Numbered from the stretch's first letter, positions 50,500 through 59,951 are shown. The stretch is DNA of 64,000 nucleotides from an uncultured Pelagibacteraceae bacterium (GCA_902543295.1 CACBXW010000001.1:124001-188000); one strand, 5' to 3'. Notes: generated by a model from the letters alone, not told the origin. Program-made: numbers and translations.

Positions 50500-52527
50500 A
50501 TGAATGAAATAATTGAAAGCGTTAAAAATTTATCAATTGGATTTAACAGTCAGAAGGGCAAACAAATTTCAATACTTAGAAATGTTTCAACCAATATAAA
50601 AAAAGGAGAGACTGTCGGGATTGTAGGGGAGTCGGGTTCTGGAAAAAGCACATTAGCACTTGCTATGATGGGCTATATAAAACAAGGCTTATTTCCTCTT
50701 ACGGGTGAATGCCTCTTTAAATCTGAGGATTTATTGAAGATGAGCAGTAGACAGCTAGAAAAAATTAGAGGTAGAAAAATAGCTATGATACCTCAAAATG
50801 CAGGACAAGCACTAACACCAAATTTAAAAATTGGATACCAAATTGATGAGGCATTAAGATTACATACAGATCTAAACAAAACAGAGAGAGATAAAAAAAT
50901 TTCTGAGTTACTAAATAAAGTTAGACTTCCTTCACCAGAAGCTATGGCTTTTCGTTATCCTCACGAGCTTTCTGGAGGACAGCAACAAAGAGTGGCTGTT
51001 GCAATGGCATTGGCCGGCAAACCAGATTTACTTTTATTAGATGAGCCAACTACTGGATTAGATGTTACAACACAAGCTCATGTATTAGAACTATTAAGAT
51101 TTATAGCAAAAGATACTAGAACATCTATGATCTATGTTAGTCATGACCTTGGAGCCATAGCACAAGTTAGTGATAGAATAGTTGTAATGTATGCGGGAGA
51201 AATTGTTTTAGAAGGACCAGCAAGAAAAATATTAAAGGAACCTATTCATCCTTATACTTATGGATTGTTAAAATCGATACCTAAACTTTCACTAGCTGGA
51301 CTTCCAGCTTCTATGCCTGGAAGCCAACCTCAGCCTGGAAGCATAAATGAAGGTTGTAGTTTTTATGATAGATGTAATTTAGCAAATGATAATTGTAAAA
51401 AAAATTCACCAGGTCTGGAACATATTAAAGAATTAGATACCAATGTCAGATGTTTTAATTATAAAGAATTAATAAACCAAAATAATAATCTACAAACTTC
51501 AATAACAAAAAAAACAAATAATAGTGAAGCAAATGAAGTTTTAAAATTAAAGGATGTTTCAATTAGTTATGCAAAACAGAAATTTTTCGATCAATTATTA
51601 AATAAAATTTCTGATCAAAACCCAACAGTTAAAGATATAAATATAGATATAAAAAAAGGAGAAACTATTGCACTGGTTGGTGAATCAGGAAGTGGCAAGT
51701 CTACCATCTTAAAATCAATTGCTGGCTTACTCAAAACAAAAGATGGTCAAATTAAATTTGAAAATGATCGTATTTTATCTTCTGATTTAAAAATGAGAAA
51801 TCCAAATGATCTGCGGGCAATACAACTTATATTTCAAAATCCAGACGAGTCATTAAATCCAAACCACACAGTTGAGCAAATACTTTCTCAACCTCTAAAG
51901 TTGTATTTTAATTTATCAGGAGAAGAATTAAAAAAAAATATAATCGATCTACTAAAAAAAGTAAGGTTAGGAGAATTTTATATGTCAAGATATCCTAGAC
52001 AATTATCAGGCGGTGAGAAACAAAGAGTTGCAGTTGCAAGAGCATTTGCTGCTAAGCCAGATATAATTTTGTGTGATGAAGTTACATCAGCTTTAGATGT
52101 TTCTGTTCAAGCAGCTGTTTTAAACTTATTGCAACAATTAAAAGAAGATCTAGGAACAACCTACGTTTTTGTTTCTCATGATTTGGCTGTTGTTAGAGCA
52201 ATTAGTGATAGAGTTGCAGTTTTATATCAAGGAAGGTTATGTGAAATTGGTCCTTCTCAAAATGTTTACAAATTTCCATCACACCCTTATACTGAAGTAT
52301 TATTAGGTGCTGTTTTGGAACCAGATCCAGATATAAAACCAAAATTAGTAGCCGAGGATATAGTAGAAGAAAAACCCCCTGAGAAAGGCTGTTCTTTTCA
52401 AGGAAGATGCCCTAGGAAAATAGGTGATATTTGTAATTCAGAGGTTCCACCATGGCAAATAGGTGAAAATGGTAATGCTATTAGATGTCATATTAATATT
52501 GAAGAATTAGCAAGTTTACAGCAGTAG
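50500..52527 (+). CDS. Fused oligopeptide-type ABC transporter ATPase (DppD-DppF)
   Basis: A single chain of 675 residues with two complete ATPase domains, equivalent to fused DppD and DppF (as in GsiA). Walker A motifs GESGSGKST are at about 43-51 and 394-402; signatures LSGGQQQR and LSGGEKQR and Walker B motifs LLLLDEPTTG and IILCDEVTSA follow. Each half ends with the cysteine-rich tail of the family (GCSFYDRCNLANDNC and GCSFQGRCPRKIGDIC, each with a later RC), which in DppD/DppF holds an iron-sulfur cluster. The linker around residues 330-350 is Asn/Thr/Lys rich. It completes the transporter with DppA-, DppB- and DppC-like proteins. Confidence 0.92.
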   Translation: MNEIIESVKNLSIGFNSQKGKQISILRNVSTNIKKGETVGIVGESGSGKSTLALAMMGYIKQGLFPLTGECLFKSEDLLKMSSRQLEKIRGRKIAMIPQNAGQALTPNLKIGYQIDEALRLHTDLNKTERDKKISELLNKVRLPSPEAMAFRYPHELSGGQQQRVAVAMALAGKPDLLLLDEPTTGLDVTTQAHVLELLRFIAKDTRTSMIYVSHDLGAIAQVSDRIVVMYAGEIVLEGPARKILKEPIHPYTYGLLKSIPKLSLAGLPASMPGSQPQPGSINEGCSFYDRCNLANDNCKKNSPGLEHIKELDTNVRCFNYKELINQNNNLQTSITKKTNNSEANEVLKLKDVSISYAKQKFFDQLLNKISDQNPTVKDINIDIKKGETIALVGESGSGKSTILKSIAGLLKTKDGQIKFENDRILSSDLKMRNPNDLRAIQLIFQNPDESLNPNHTVEQILSQPLKLYFNLSGEELKKNIIDLLKKVRLGEFYMSRYPRQLSGGEKQRVAVARAFAAKPDIILCDEVTSALDVSVQAAVLNLLQQLKEDLGTTYVFVSHDLAVVRAISDRVAVLYQGRLCEIGPSQNVYKFPSHPYTEVLLGAVLEPDPDIKPKLVAEDIVEEKPPEKGCSFQGRCPRKIGDICNSEVPPWQIGENGNAIRCHINIEELASLQQ

Positions 52528-52584
52528 TTATGACATTTATTTTATTTCCTACTCAGTCTCAATTTAATATAAGAAAACTTCTTT

Positions 52585-54807
52585 ATGAAAATAAATAATG
52601 TAGTTGTAATCGGTTCTGGAACAATGGGTAGCGGTATAGCTGCACATTTGTGTAACGCAAATATTCCTGTTACTTTGTTGGATTTAACTACAGAAATTAG
52701 TCAAAAGGCTAAAGAGAGAATAGGAAAATCTAGACCTCCTTTGTTAATAGATAAATCAAAATTAGATAATATAAATGTAGGAAACATTGAGGAAAACTTT
52801 GATGTGGTTTCGAATGCAGATTGGATTGTAGAAGCTGTTGTAGAAAGAATAGATATCAAACATAATATTTACGAAAAAATATTTAAGCATAGAAAAAAAG
52901 AGTCTGTTGTTTCATCTAATACCTCATCTATTCCAATAAGTGTTCTATCAGAAAAATTATCTGATCAAGACAAAAAGGATTTCTGCATAACTCACTTCTT
53001 TAATCCTGTTAGATACATGGATTTACTGGAAATAGTAAAAAGTAATGAAAGTGATTTAGATAAAGTTAAACTTTTAAAAGATTTTTGTGAAATAGACTTA
53101 GGTAAAGGTGCAATTATCTGTAATGACACCCCAGGATTTTTAGGTAATAGAATTGGAGTTTATGCAATGCAAATTGCAATGACAGAGGCATTTAATATGA
53201 AACTCAGTGTAGAAGAGGCTGATGCTGTCTTTGGCAGACCAATGGGTATACCTAAAACTGGAGTATTTGGATTGTATGACCTAATTGGTATTGATTTAAT
53301 GGCAGATGTATTAAAAAGTTTTATTAAAGAATTACCTGAAAGCGATCCATTTCAACCTGTAGCAAGAGAAATGCCGCTTGTAAAAAAATTAATAGAAACT
53401 GGATATACTGGTAGAAAAGGAAAAGGTGGATTTTATAGAATGAATAAGGAGGGTGGTAAGAAAATTTTAGAGGCCATCAATCTTGAAACTGGGGAATATT
53501 CTCCCTCAAAAAAAATAGATATTAAATCTGAAAAAGTTGATTTAAAAAAATTAATTAATCGTGGAGATAAATATGGAGATTATGCTTGGTCAGTAATTTC
53601 TAAAATAATAAAATATTCTTCTTCATTAGTTCCAGGTATTACAGATAAGTTTAACGACATCGATGAAGCAATGAGACTTGGTTTCAATTGGTCTAGAGGG
53701 CCTTTTGAAATGTTAAAAGAAATTGGAGTAAATAATTTTTTTCAAAAAATCGATAATTTTGAGGGAAATAAATTTTTAGAAAATTTATCAAAATCCAAAG
53801 ATGAAAATTTTTATGGTGAGAGACAACAATATACTGAAATTGAAACTTTAGGAAAAATTAAACCAAGAGCCCTTAAACTTGATAAAAATAATTCTGCTGA
53901 AATTTACAGATTTCCTGAATTTAACATTGTCGAATTTACAACTAAAGCAAACGCTTTAGATTACGACTCAATGGACTCTTTAAAAAACGCTACAGACAAA
54001 CCATTGATAATTATTAATGAAAGTATGCAGTTTTCTGCTGGTGTTAATTTAACATATACTATGAATTTTGCAGATAAAGGTGACTTTAAATCAATAGAAA
54101 AGTTTGTCGGTTATTTTCAAGAAACATGCAAACACTTAAAATACTCAAAATTTCCAGTCGTTTCAGCACCATCAGGTCTTACACTTGGAGGGGGTTTTGA
54201 AGTTTTAGTCCAAAGTAACTTTGTTGCTTCGCATACAAATATTGTTGTTGGATTAGTTGAAACATTGGTTGGTTTAGTTCCAGCCGGAGGAGGATGTAAA
54301 GAAATGTTATGGAGATGGTCTCAAACAGAAGAGGCAAAAAATGATCCAGATTTTGCGCCTTTAAAAGTTTTTGATATCATTGGTTATGCAAAAACTGCAA
54401 CATCCCCAGTCGAAGCTGAACCTCTAAAGTACTTAATCCCTGAAAATAAAAAAATTATGAGCAGAAATAGTCTATTAAATGAAGCAAGAAAAATTTTGGA
54501 TCAAAATAAGGAATTTACTCCTCCTGATGAATGCACATTTAATTTATCTGGTAAATCTTTAAAAGACAAAATGGTTGGTATGTTAGAAAAACTGTATAAC
54601 GATAAAATTATATTAGATCATGGAATGATGGTTGGAACAGAGCTAGCAAACGTTTTAAGTGGTGGTGATACAACTATAGATAAAACTCTTACAGAAGATC
54701 AGTTGTTTAAATTAGAGTTAGATGCTTTCATGAAATTAATTGAGACAAGTAAAACCCAAGATAGAATTAAACACACATTATCTACTGGAAAACCTCTAGT
54801 TAACTAA
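52585..54807 (+). CDS. FadN-like 3-hydroxyacyl-CoA dehydrogenase/enoyl-CoA hydratase fusion
   Basis: A 740-residue beta-oxidation enzyme. The NAD-binding domain leads (VVIGSGTMGSGIAAHL, about 7-22; THFFNPVRYMDLLEI), the HAD C-terminal domains follow (about 185-400), and the enoyl-CoA hydratase domain is at the C-terminus (about 440-650). This is the reverse of FadB/FadJ and matches the FadN type. The hydratase glutamates are kept in GGGFEVLV and VGLVETLVGLVPAGGG. It converts an enoyl-CoA to a 3-ketoacyl-CoA, to be split by a thiolase such as the one at 39491-40615. It is monocistronic, converging with the cyclophilin gene with a 12-base overlap. Confidence 0.85.
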   Translation: MKINNVVVIGSGTMGSGIAAHLCNANIPVTLLDLTTEISQKAKERIGKSRPPLLIDKSKLDNINVGNIEENFDVVSNADWIVEAVVERIDIKHNIYEKIFKHRKKESVVSSNTSSIPISVLSEKLSDQDKKDFCITHFFNPVRYMDLLEIVKSNESDLDKVKLLKDFCEIDLGKGAIICNDTPGFLGNRIGVYAMQIAMTEAFNMKLSVEEADAVFGRPMGIPKTGVFGLYDLIGIDLMADVLKSFIKELPESDPFQPVAREMPLVKKLIETGYTGRKGKGGFYRMNKEGGKKILEAINLETGEYSPSKKIDIKSEKVDLKKLINRGDKYGDYAWSVISKIIKYSSSLVPGITDKFNDIDEAMRLGFNWSRGPFEMLKEIGVNNFFQKIDNFEGNKFLENLSKSKDENFYGERQQYTEIETLGKIKPRALKLDKNNSAEIYRFPEFNIVEFTTKANALDYDSMDSLKNATDKPLIIINESMQFSAGVNLTYTMNFADKGDFKSIEKFVGYFQETCKHLKYSKFPVVSAPSGLTLGGGFEVLVQSNFVASHTNIVVGLVETLVGLVPAGGGCKEMLWRWSQTEEAKNDPDFAPLKVFDIIGYAKTATSPVEAEPLKYLIPENKKIMSRNSLLNEARKILDQNKEFTPPDECTFNLSGKSLKDKMVGMLEKLYNDKIILDHGMMVGTELANVLSGGDTTIDKTLTEDQLFKLELDAFMKLIETSKTQDRIKHTLSTGKPLVN

Positions 54808-55443
54808 TAACTTTATATTTTTAATATAATCAGGTTTTAATACATAAGTTGATTTATTTCCCACTTTAATTTTTTTTAAAGAGTCCAACCCTGCAATTAC
54901 TCTTCCAATTGGAGTATATTCACCTTGATATATTGGTATATCTATTAAAGTAATAAAAAATTCACTGTCTTCTGTGTCGAATTGATCTTTCCTAGCAAAA
55001 GCCACAGAGCCAGCATTAAATAAAAAATTACCACTAAGCTCAGATTTAATTGTTCCTAAGCCAGACTTTCCAGTTCCTACTTTAGAATAATTTAGATTAG
55101 ATACATTTCCATATTCAATATCTCCAGCTTGTATTAAAGTATTTTCTATTACTCGATAAAAAGTTGAACCATTATAGGAACCTCTATTTATTAAATTCTT
55201 AAATCGATTTACAGCTTTAGGTGCAATTTTGGGATCTAATTCTATTAGAACGTTACCGCATTCAACTTCCATAATTGCAATATTCTGCTTATCTTTAAAA
55301 TCAATGTTATTTAAATCGATTTTTTTTACAAAAAGACATTTATTATTTAAAATATAAAATGAACCTAAAGTTAAAATAATAAGCTGAATCAGAAAAATAA
55401 ATAATATTTTTTCAGATAGCGATGGTTTAATTTTTTTTATCAT
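54796..55443 (-). CDS. Membrane-anchored cyclophilin-type peptidyl-prolyl isomerase
   Basis: A 215-residue protein with an N-terminal membrane helix (about 13-32, ILFIFLIQLIILTLGSFYIL) and a short cyclophilin domain (about 52-205). Family motifs are VECGNVLIEL, AVNRFKNLINRGSYNGSTFYRVI, IQAGD, GSVAFAR, DSEFFITL and PIGRVIAGLD. The catalytic arginine is in FYRV. It is anchored in the inner membrane and probably helps fold exported proteins. It begins directly after the stop of the metallopeptidase gene (TGA then ATG), so the two are a transcriptional unit. The match is good although the domain is shorter than PpiA. Confidence 0.85.
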   Translation of the reverse strand: MIKKIKPSLSEKILFIFLIQLIILTLGSFYILNNKCLFVKKIDLNNIDFKDKQNIAIMEVECGNVLIELDPKIAPKAVNRFKNLINRGSYNGSTFYRVIENTLIQAGDIEYGNVSNLNYSKVGTGKSGLGTIKSELSGNFLFNAGSVAFARKDQFDTEDSEFFITLIDIPIYQGEYTPIGRVIAGLDSLKKIKVGNKSTYVLKPDYIKNIKLLVN

Positions 55444-56175
55444 TCAAAAAATAAACTTTTCATCTATTTCTTTAAGACCATTAATTAAGAAATTTTTCTT
55501 CTTAGTTAAAATATTATCTTTTTTAATTAATAAATCTATTTCTTTAAAGTTTGTTTTTAATAATGAATAAATTTCAGCCATATCTTCCTCAGCTGTGCTC
55601 ATTGAATATTCTGTTAAAAAGCCTTTCGTAATTTCTAAATCCAAACCTAGTAAATCAGTGCATGTAGAACATGATGCGTAAGAAAAATCTTTATTATTAA
55701 GTTTGCTCCACTTATTTTTTTTAAAAAGCTCAGGAAAACTGTTATCAATCATATGAAATATTTCATGATGGATCATTCTTTCAAAATAATTTCGGTTAAA
55801 TGTTAAGTCTAAAATTAAAGTCCTGAATTTATTATCTGGTATACCTCCTGTATTAATGCCTGAAATTTCTAAGTTTTTGCAAAGAACTATAAATTTCAAA
55901 TTTATTTTCCTTAAGAAATTTGAATTATAATCTCTCAGATTATTTTGAATTGTATTAAATTCACGATCCAAATCACTATTATTTATTCCGTTACATTTAA
56001 TATTATTTGTATCACCAATTACAAAACCTCTTTTAGATACCAAATATTTGATACCATTAACATCATCAACTTTATGAACTTCTAAATTTGGGATTTTAAT
56101 TAAATTATATATTGCATCTGCATTTACATATGAAAATTTAAAAAATAATATAAATATTAATATAATATATCTCAT
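55444..56175 (-). CDS. Secreted HExxH metallopeptidase-like protein
   Basis: A 243-residue protein with a signal peptide (about 1-19, YIILIFILFFKFSYVNA). The zinc motif HExxH is at H137-E138-I-F-H141; E196 or E197 in TAEEDMAEIYS is the probable third ligand, giving a gluzincin-like arrangement. C169 and C172 (CSTC) are near the active site and may form a disulfide. No family name can be given with confidence; the EDMAE signature recalls putative zinc-binding peptidases of Gram-negative envelopes. It is translated with the downstream cyclophilin, pointing to a joint role in periplasmic proteins. Confidence 0.7.
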   Translation of the reverse strand: MRYIILIFILFFKFSYVNADAIYNLIKIPNLEVHKVDDVNGIKYLVSKRGFVIGDTNNIKCNGINNSDLDREFNTIQNNLRDYNSNFLRKINLKFIVLCKNLEISGINTGGIPDNKFRTLILDLTFNRNYFERMIHHEIFHMIDNSFPELFKKNKWSKLNNKDFSYASCSTCTDLLGLDLEITKGFLTEYSMSTAEEDMAEIYSLLKTNFKEIDLLIKKDNILTKKKNFLINGLKEIDEKFIF

Positions 56176-56228
56176 TTTAATAATTTTGATGATATTAGAT
56201 ATAATATGAATGTGATAGGATTTATTTA

Positions 56229-56363
56229 ATGAAAAAAAGAAAAAGAAAAAAAAATATTAATAGAGATCATGAGTCAGTGCCTAAGATGTTTGCAAAAAAA
56301 TACATATATTTCTATTATCCCTTTTTCTGGATCATTCTAATAATATTCTTATTACTAAAATGA
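56229..56363 (+). CDS. Small basic membrane protein (44 residues) coupled to the agmatinase-family gene
   Basis: A frame of 44 codons starts at ATG 56229 and stops with TGA at 56361-56363, overlapping the start of the agmatinase-family gene by four bases (ATGA). The first 24 residues are rich in lysine and arginine (MKKRKRKKN...); residues about 26-43 form one hydrophobic helix (YIYFYYPFFWIILIIFLLL). The exact ATGA coupling, positive-inside arrangement and fit to the spacer support a real gene. Its function is unknown: a membrane anchor, a translation coupler or an accessory protein. Codon use resembles the neighbours. Confidence 0.55.
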   Translation: MKKRKRKKNINRDHESVPKMFAKKYIYFYYPFFWIILIIFLLLK

Positions 56364-57313
56364 CAAAATCTAAAAAACCTATTCAGCCTGTTAGTGGCAC
56401 AAAAGTGCCAAGATATGCGGGCCCTTCTACATTTGCAAGATTACCTGAGCTAAGAGATGTAGAAAGTTGTGATGTTGCTATTGTCGGAGTTCCATTTGAT
56501 TCAGGAACAAGTTATAGACCAGGTGCAAGATTTGGCCCACAAAGTATTAGACAAGCATCTAGACATTTAAGGACAAATTATCATCCTAATTATGATGCAG
56601 AACCATTCAAAGTACAACAAGTTGCAGATGCAGGTGACATTACTTGCAATCCATTTAATATTGATGAAGCCATCAAACAAATCGAAGTAGGAGCAACCGA
56701 TTTATTAAATAAGGTTGGAGGAATAATAAGCCTTGGAGGAGATCACACAATTGCTGTGCCTTTGCTTAGAGCAGCCAATAAAAAGAATAATGGACCCGTA
56801 TCACTTGTTCATTTTGATGCCCATTTAGATACTTGGGATACGTACTTTGGAGCACCATATACGCATGGCACTCCATTTAGAAGAGCTCGTGAGGAAAATT
56901 TATTTTTAGATGACGCCTCTATGCATGTAGGTATAAGAGGTCCACTTTATAGCAGAGATGATATAAAAAATGATGAAAGCTTTGGATTTAAAATTATTCA
57001 TTGTGATGAATTTCAAACAGAAGGAATTGATAAAATTGTTGAAAAAATAAAAAAAAGAGTAGGTGATAATGCATTATATTTGTCCATTGATATTGACGTA
57101 TTAGATCCGGCATTTGCACCAGGCACAGGTACACCTGAAATTGCAGGAATGACCACAAGAGAAATGGTAAACGTCCTCAGGGGTTTATCAGGTTTAAATT
57201 TGATTTCTGCAGATGTAGTTGAAGTTGCGCCTGCTTATGACCATGCAGAAGTAACCTCTCTAGCTGCAGCAACAATTGTTTATGAATTAACAAATTTATT
57301 TGCAAAATCATGA
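56360..57313 (+). CDS. Ureohydrolase (agmatinase/guanidinobutyrase family)
   Basis: A 317-residue manganese ureohydrolase that releases urea from a guanidino compound. The metal ligands are complete: H129 (GGDHT), D153, H155, D157 (HFDAHLDTWD), D244 and D246 (SIDIDVLDPAFAPGTG). The N-terminal VSGTKVPRYAGPSTFARLP is characteristic of the agmatinase and guanidinobutyrase branch. The downstream aldehyde dehydrogenase (20-base gap) suggests a guanidino compound to amine to aldehyde to acid route, such as via 4-guanidinobutyrate or agmatine. The substrate specificity is not fixed by the residues seen. Confidence 0.88.
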   Translation: MTKSKKPIQPVSGTKVPRYAGPSTFARLPELRDVESCDVAIVGVPFDSGTSYRPGARFGPQSIRQASRHLRTNYHPNYDAEPFKVQQVADAGDITCNPFNIDEAIKQIEVGATDLLNKVGGIISLGGDHTIAVPLLRAANKKNNGPVSLVHFDAHLDTWDTYFGAPYTHGTPFRRAREENLFLDDASMHVGIRGPLYSRDDIKNDESFGFKIIHCDEFQTEGIDKIVEKIKKRVGDNALYLSIDIDVLDPAFAPGTGTPEIAGMTTREMVNVLRGLSGLNLISADVVEVAPAYDHAEVTSLAAATIVYELTNLFAKS

Positions 57314-57333
57314 AGAAAGGATAATTTGCGCGC

Positions 57334-58767
57334 ATGATTGAAAAGAGAAATTTTTATATTAATGGTTCATGGGTTCCCCCAAAAAACCCAAAAGATATTA
57401 AGGTCATAAATCCAGCAACAGAAAAAAATTGTGCAGTAATTTCTTTAGGCAGTAAGGAGGATATCAATGATGCAGTTTTAGCTGCTAAAGAAGCTTTTAA
57501 AACTTGGGGATTTACCTCTAAAGAAGAAAGATTGTCATTATTAGAAGTTTTTTATTCATTATATAAAAAAAGATGGAATGATATTACAGATGCAATTATT
57601 CAAGAGATGGGAGCGCCAAAAGACTTTGCGTCAAAACTACAAACAGGAACTGGTGCGAGTCATACAAAATCATTTATTCGCTATCTAAAAGAATTTGAAT
57701 TCGAAAAACCTTTGGGAGATCATGCAAAAAATCAAAGAATAATATACGAGCCTAAAGGTGTGTGTGCATTAATAACACCGTGGAACTGGCCAATAAATCA
57801 AGTTACTTTAAAAGTCATTCCTGCATTGGCCTCTGGTTGTACTATGATTTTAAAACCTTCAGAACTAGCACCTTTATCGGCAATGATCATAGCTGAGTTA
57901 ATAGATGAAGCAAAATTTCCGAAAGGTGTTTTTAATTTAGTAAATGGAGATGGGGAAATAACTGGAGATGCATTAACAAGTCATCCAGATGTAAATATGA
58001 TTTCATTCACTGGCTCTACAAGAGCAGGGGCTTTAATTTCTCAAAATGCCGCAAAGGACTTTAAAAGAGTGAGTCTGGAGCTAGGAGGAAAAGGTGCAAA
58101 TATTATATTTGAAGATGCTGATGCTGAAGCAATAGAAAGAGGTGCATTTAGATGTTTTAGAAATTCAGGACAATCATGTAATGCCCCTACAAGAATGCTT
58201 GTTGAAAAATCAATTTATAATGAAGCGATAGAAAGACTAAGAAAATATGCAAATGAATTTAAAGTAGACGATCCAAATAAAAATGGAGAGCATATTGGTC
58301 CTGTAATTTCTGAAACTCAATTCAATAAAATTCAAGGTTTAATTCAAAAAGGAATAGATGAAGGAGCAAAATTAGTTGCAGGTGGAGTTGGAAAACCAAA
58401 CGGATTAAATGATGGTTATTATGTAAAACCGACAGTTTTTGCAGATGTAAAAAATGAAATGGAAATTGCAAGAACAGAAATATTTGGTCCTGTTTTATCT
58501 GTTATTCCATTTGAAACTGAAGAAGAAGCAATTAAAATTGCAAATGATACTGATTATGGATTAACAAACTATATTCAAACTCAAGATAAGGAAAAGGTAC
58601 AAAGAGTTGCCAGAAAACTTAGATCTGGAATGGTTGATGTAAATGGTGCTGGTATTGCAGTTGATGCACCTTTTGGAGGTTTCAAACATTCTGGAATTGG
58701 AAGGGAAGCGGGTAAAGAAGGATTGCTTGAATTTCTAGAAGTTAAATCTGTAGGTGGTTGGAATTAA
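57334..58767 (+). CDS. NAD(P)-dependent aldehyde dehydrogenase
   Basis: A 477-residue aldehyde dehydrogenase, same length as its paralogue at 31484-32917. The catalytic residues are N151 (TPWNWPIN), K174 (LKPSE), E249 (LELGGKGAN) and C282 (SGQSCNAP). The C-terminal FGGFKHSGIGREAG is typical. Next to the agmatinase-family gene, the substrate may be 4-aminobutyraldehyde, 4-guanidinobutyraldehyde or 4-trimethylaminobutyraldehyde; the last would supply gamma-butyrobetaine for the oxygenase at 17567-18691. This link is inference. It overlaps the convergent M20 peptidase gene by four bases. Confidence 0.9.
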   Translation: MIEKRNFYINGSWVPPKNPKDIKVINPATEKNCAVISLGSKEDINDAVLAAKEAFKTWGFTSKEERLSLLEVFYSLYKKRWNDITDAIIQEMGAPKDFASKLQTGTGASHTKSFIRYLKEFEFEKPLGDHAKNQRIIYEPKGVCALITPWNWPINQVTLKVIPALASGCTMILKPSELAPLSAMIIAELIDEAKFPKGVFNLVNGDGEITGDALTSHPDVNMISFTGSTRAGALISQNAAKDFKRVSLELGGKGANIIFEDADAEAIERGAFRCFRNSGQSCNAPTRMLVEKSIYNEAIERLRKYANEFKVDDPNKNGEHIGPVISETQFNKIQGLIQKGIDEGAKLVAGGVGKPNGLNDGYYVKPTVFADVKNEMEIARTEIFGPVLSVIPFETEEEAIKIANDTDYGLTNYIQTQDKEKVQRVARKLRSGMVDVNGAGIAVDAPFGGFKHSGIGREAGKEGLLEFLEVKSVGGWN

Positions 58768-59951
58768 TTTATAGACTTATCTTTTACACCTTTTAAAAAG
58801 TCTAGACATTTCTTTAATTCACTAAGTTCTATATATTCATCAATTTTATGAGCCTGTTCAATCGAACCGGGCCCACAAACTACAGTGCTAATACCAACTT
58901 CTTGAAAGAGTCCAGCCTCTGTTCCAAATGAAACAGCTTCTCTTGAATTGTCACCAGTTATACTTGAAACAAATTCACAAGCTTCGGAATCGTTCAATCT
59001 ATTAAATCCAACTACTTCACCTATAATTTCTTTTTTAATATAAGCATCTGAAAAAACTTTTTTCATTTCTGGCAATAATTCTTTATCAACATAATCGTCT
59101 ATTATTTGATTTACAAAATCTCCATCTTCTCTGACCACTGGTCTAGTTTCCCATTCAACTTTACATTTATCAGCGATAACATTATGAGCTATACCACCTG
59201 AAACTCCACCAACTGATAATGTAGAATATGGTGGATTAAATATACAATCTTTAGGAGCTCTATCTTTTAGTTTTGATCTAATTTCTAGTAATTTGTTTAC
59301 ATACCTCGATGCATATTCAACTGCATTAACACCTTGGCCTGGTTTAGAACTATGACCAGCTAAACCTCCAAAGTGAATTGTATATTCATTCATACCTTTA
59401 TGGGCATCAATGATTTTCATATTGGTTGGTTCACCAATAATACAAATTCCATCTTTAATATCTCTTTTTTTTAATTCTTTTATTAATAATGGTGCACCAA
59501 TGCATGCAGTTTCTTCATCGAATGTAAATGAAAAGTGAATGTCTCTATCTAAATTATTTTCTCTAAATACAGGAGCATATGCTAGAGCACATGCAATAAA
59601 ACCTTTCATATCACAAGAGCCTCTCCCAAATAATTTCTCATTTTTTATAGTTGCAACAAATGGATCAGTAGACCAGCCTTTTGAAACTGGGACTACATCT
59701 GTATGACCTGAAAGAATAATAGGTTTTTTACCATTTCCATTTTTAGATTTTAGAGAAGCAAAAAGATTAACTCTTTTTTTATCACCATCAAAAATTCTGA
59801 ATGAAGTTGCTCCTAAATTTTTTAAAATATCATCACAGTAATTAATGAGACTATTATTATCGTTTCCAGAAATAGTTTTGAAAGCAATCAAATCTGTCAA
59901 TATTCGTATCGAATCTTTATAAATTTTGTCAGGATTATTTTCTGTACTCAT
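58764..59951 (-). CDS. argE: M20-family deacylase, acetylornithine deacetylase (ArgE)-like
   Basis: A 395-residue M20 metallopeptidase-fold hydrolase. Zinc ligands and catalytic acids are H83 and D85 (SGHTDVVPV), D114 (RGSCDMKGF) and E146/E147 (FDEETAC). The pattern GSCDMKGF and the dimer-interface region GLAGHSSKPGQGVNAVE match ArgE, which releases acetate from N2-acetylornithine. It could act on other N-acyl amino acids, such as N-acetyl-diaminobutyrate of ectoine breakdown, which is a gap in this window. It is divergent from csaA with 25 bases between the starts. Confidence 0.82.
   Translation of the reverse strand: MSTENNPDKIYKDSIRILTDLIAFKTISGNDNNSLINYCDDILKNLGATSFRIFDGDKKRVNLFASLKSKNGNGKKPIILSGHTDVVPVSKGWSTDPFVATIKNEKLFGRGSCDMKGFIACALAYAPVFRENNLDRDIHFSFTFDEETACIGAPLLIKELKKRDIKDGICIIGEPTNMKIIDAHKGMNEYTIHFGGLAGHSSKPGQGVNAVEYASRYVNKLLEIRSKLKDRAPKDCIFNPPYSTLSVGGVSGGIAHNVIADKCKVEWETRPVVREDGDFVNQIIDDYVDKELLPEMKKVFSDAYIKKEIIGEVVGFNRLNDSEACEFVSSITGDNSREAVSFGTEAGLFQEVGISTVVCGPGSIEQAHKIDEYIELSELKKCLDFLKGVKDKSIN

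Noticed and set aside
52528..52584. Terminator after the fused ATPase gene
   Set aside because: The 57-base spacer has no stem strong enough to support a call.
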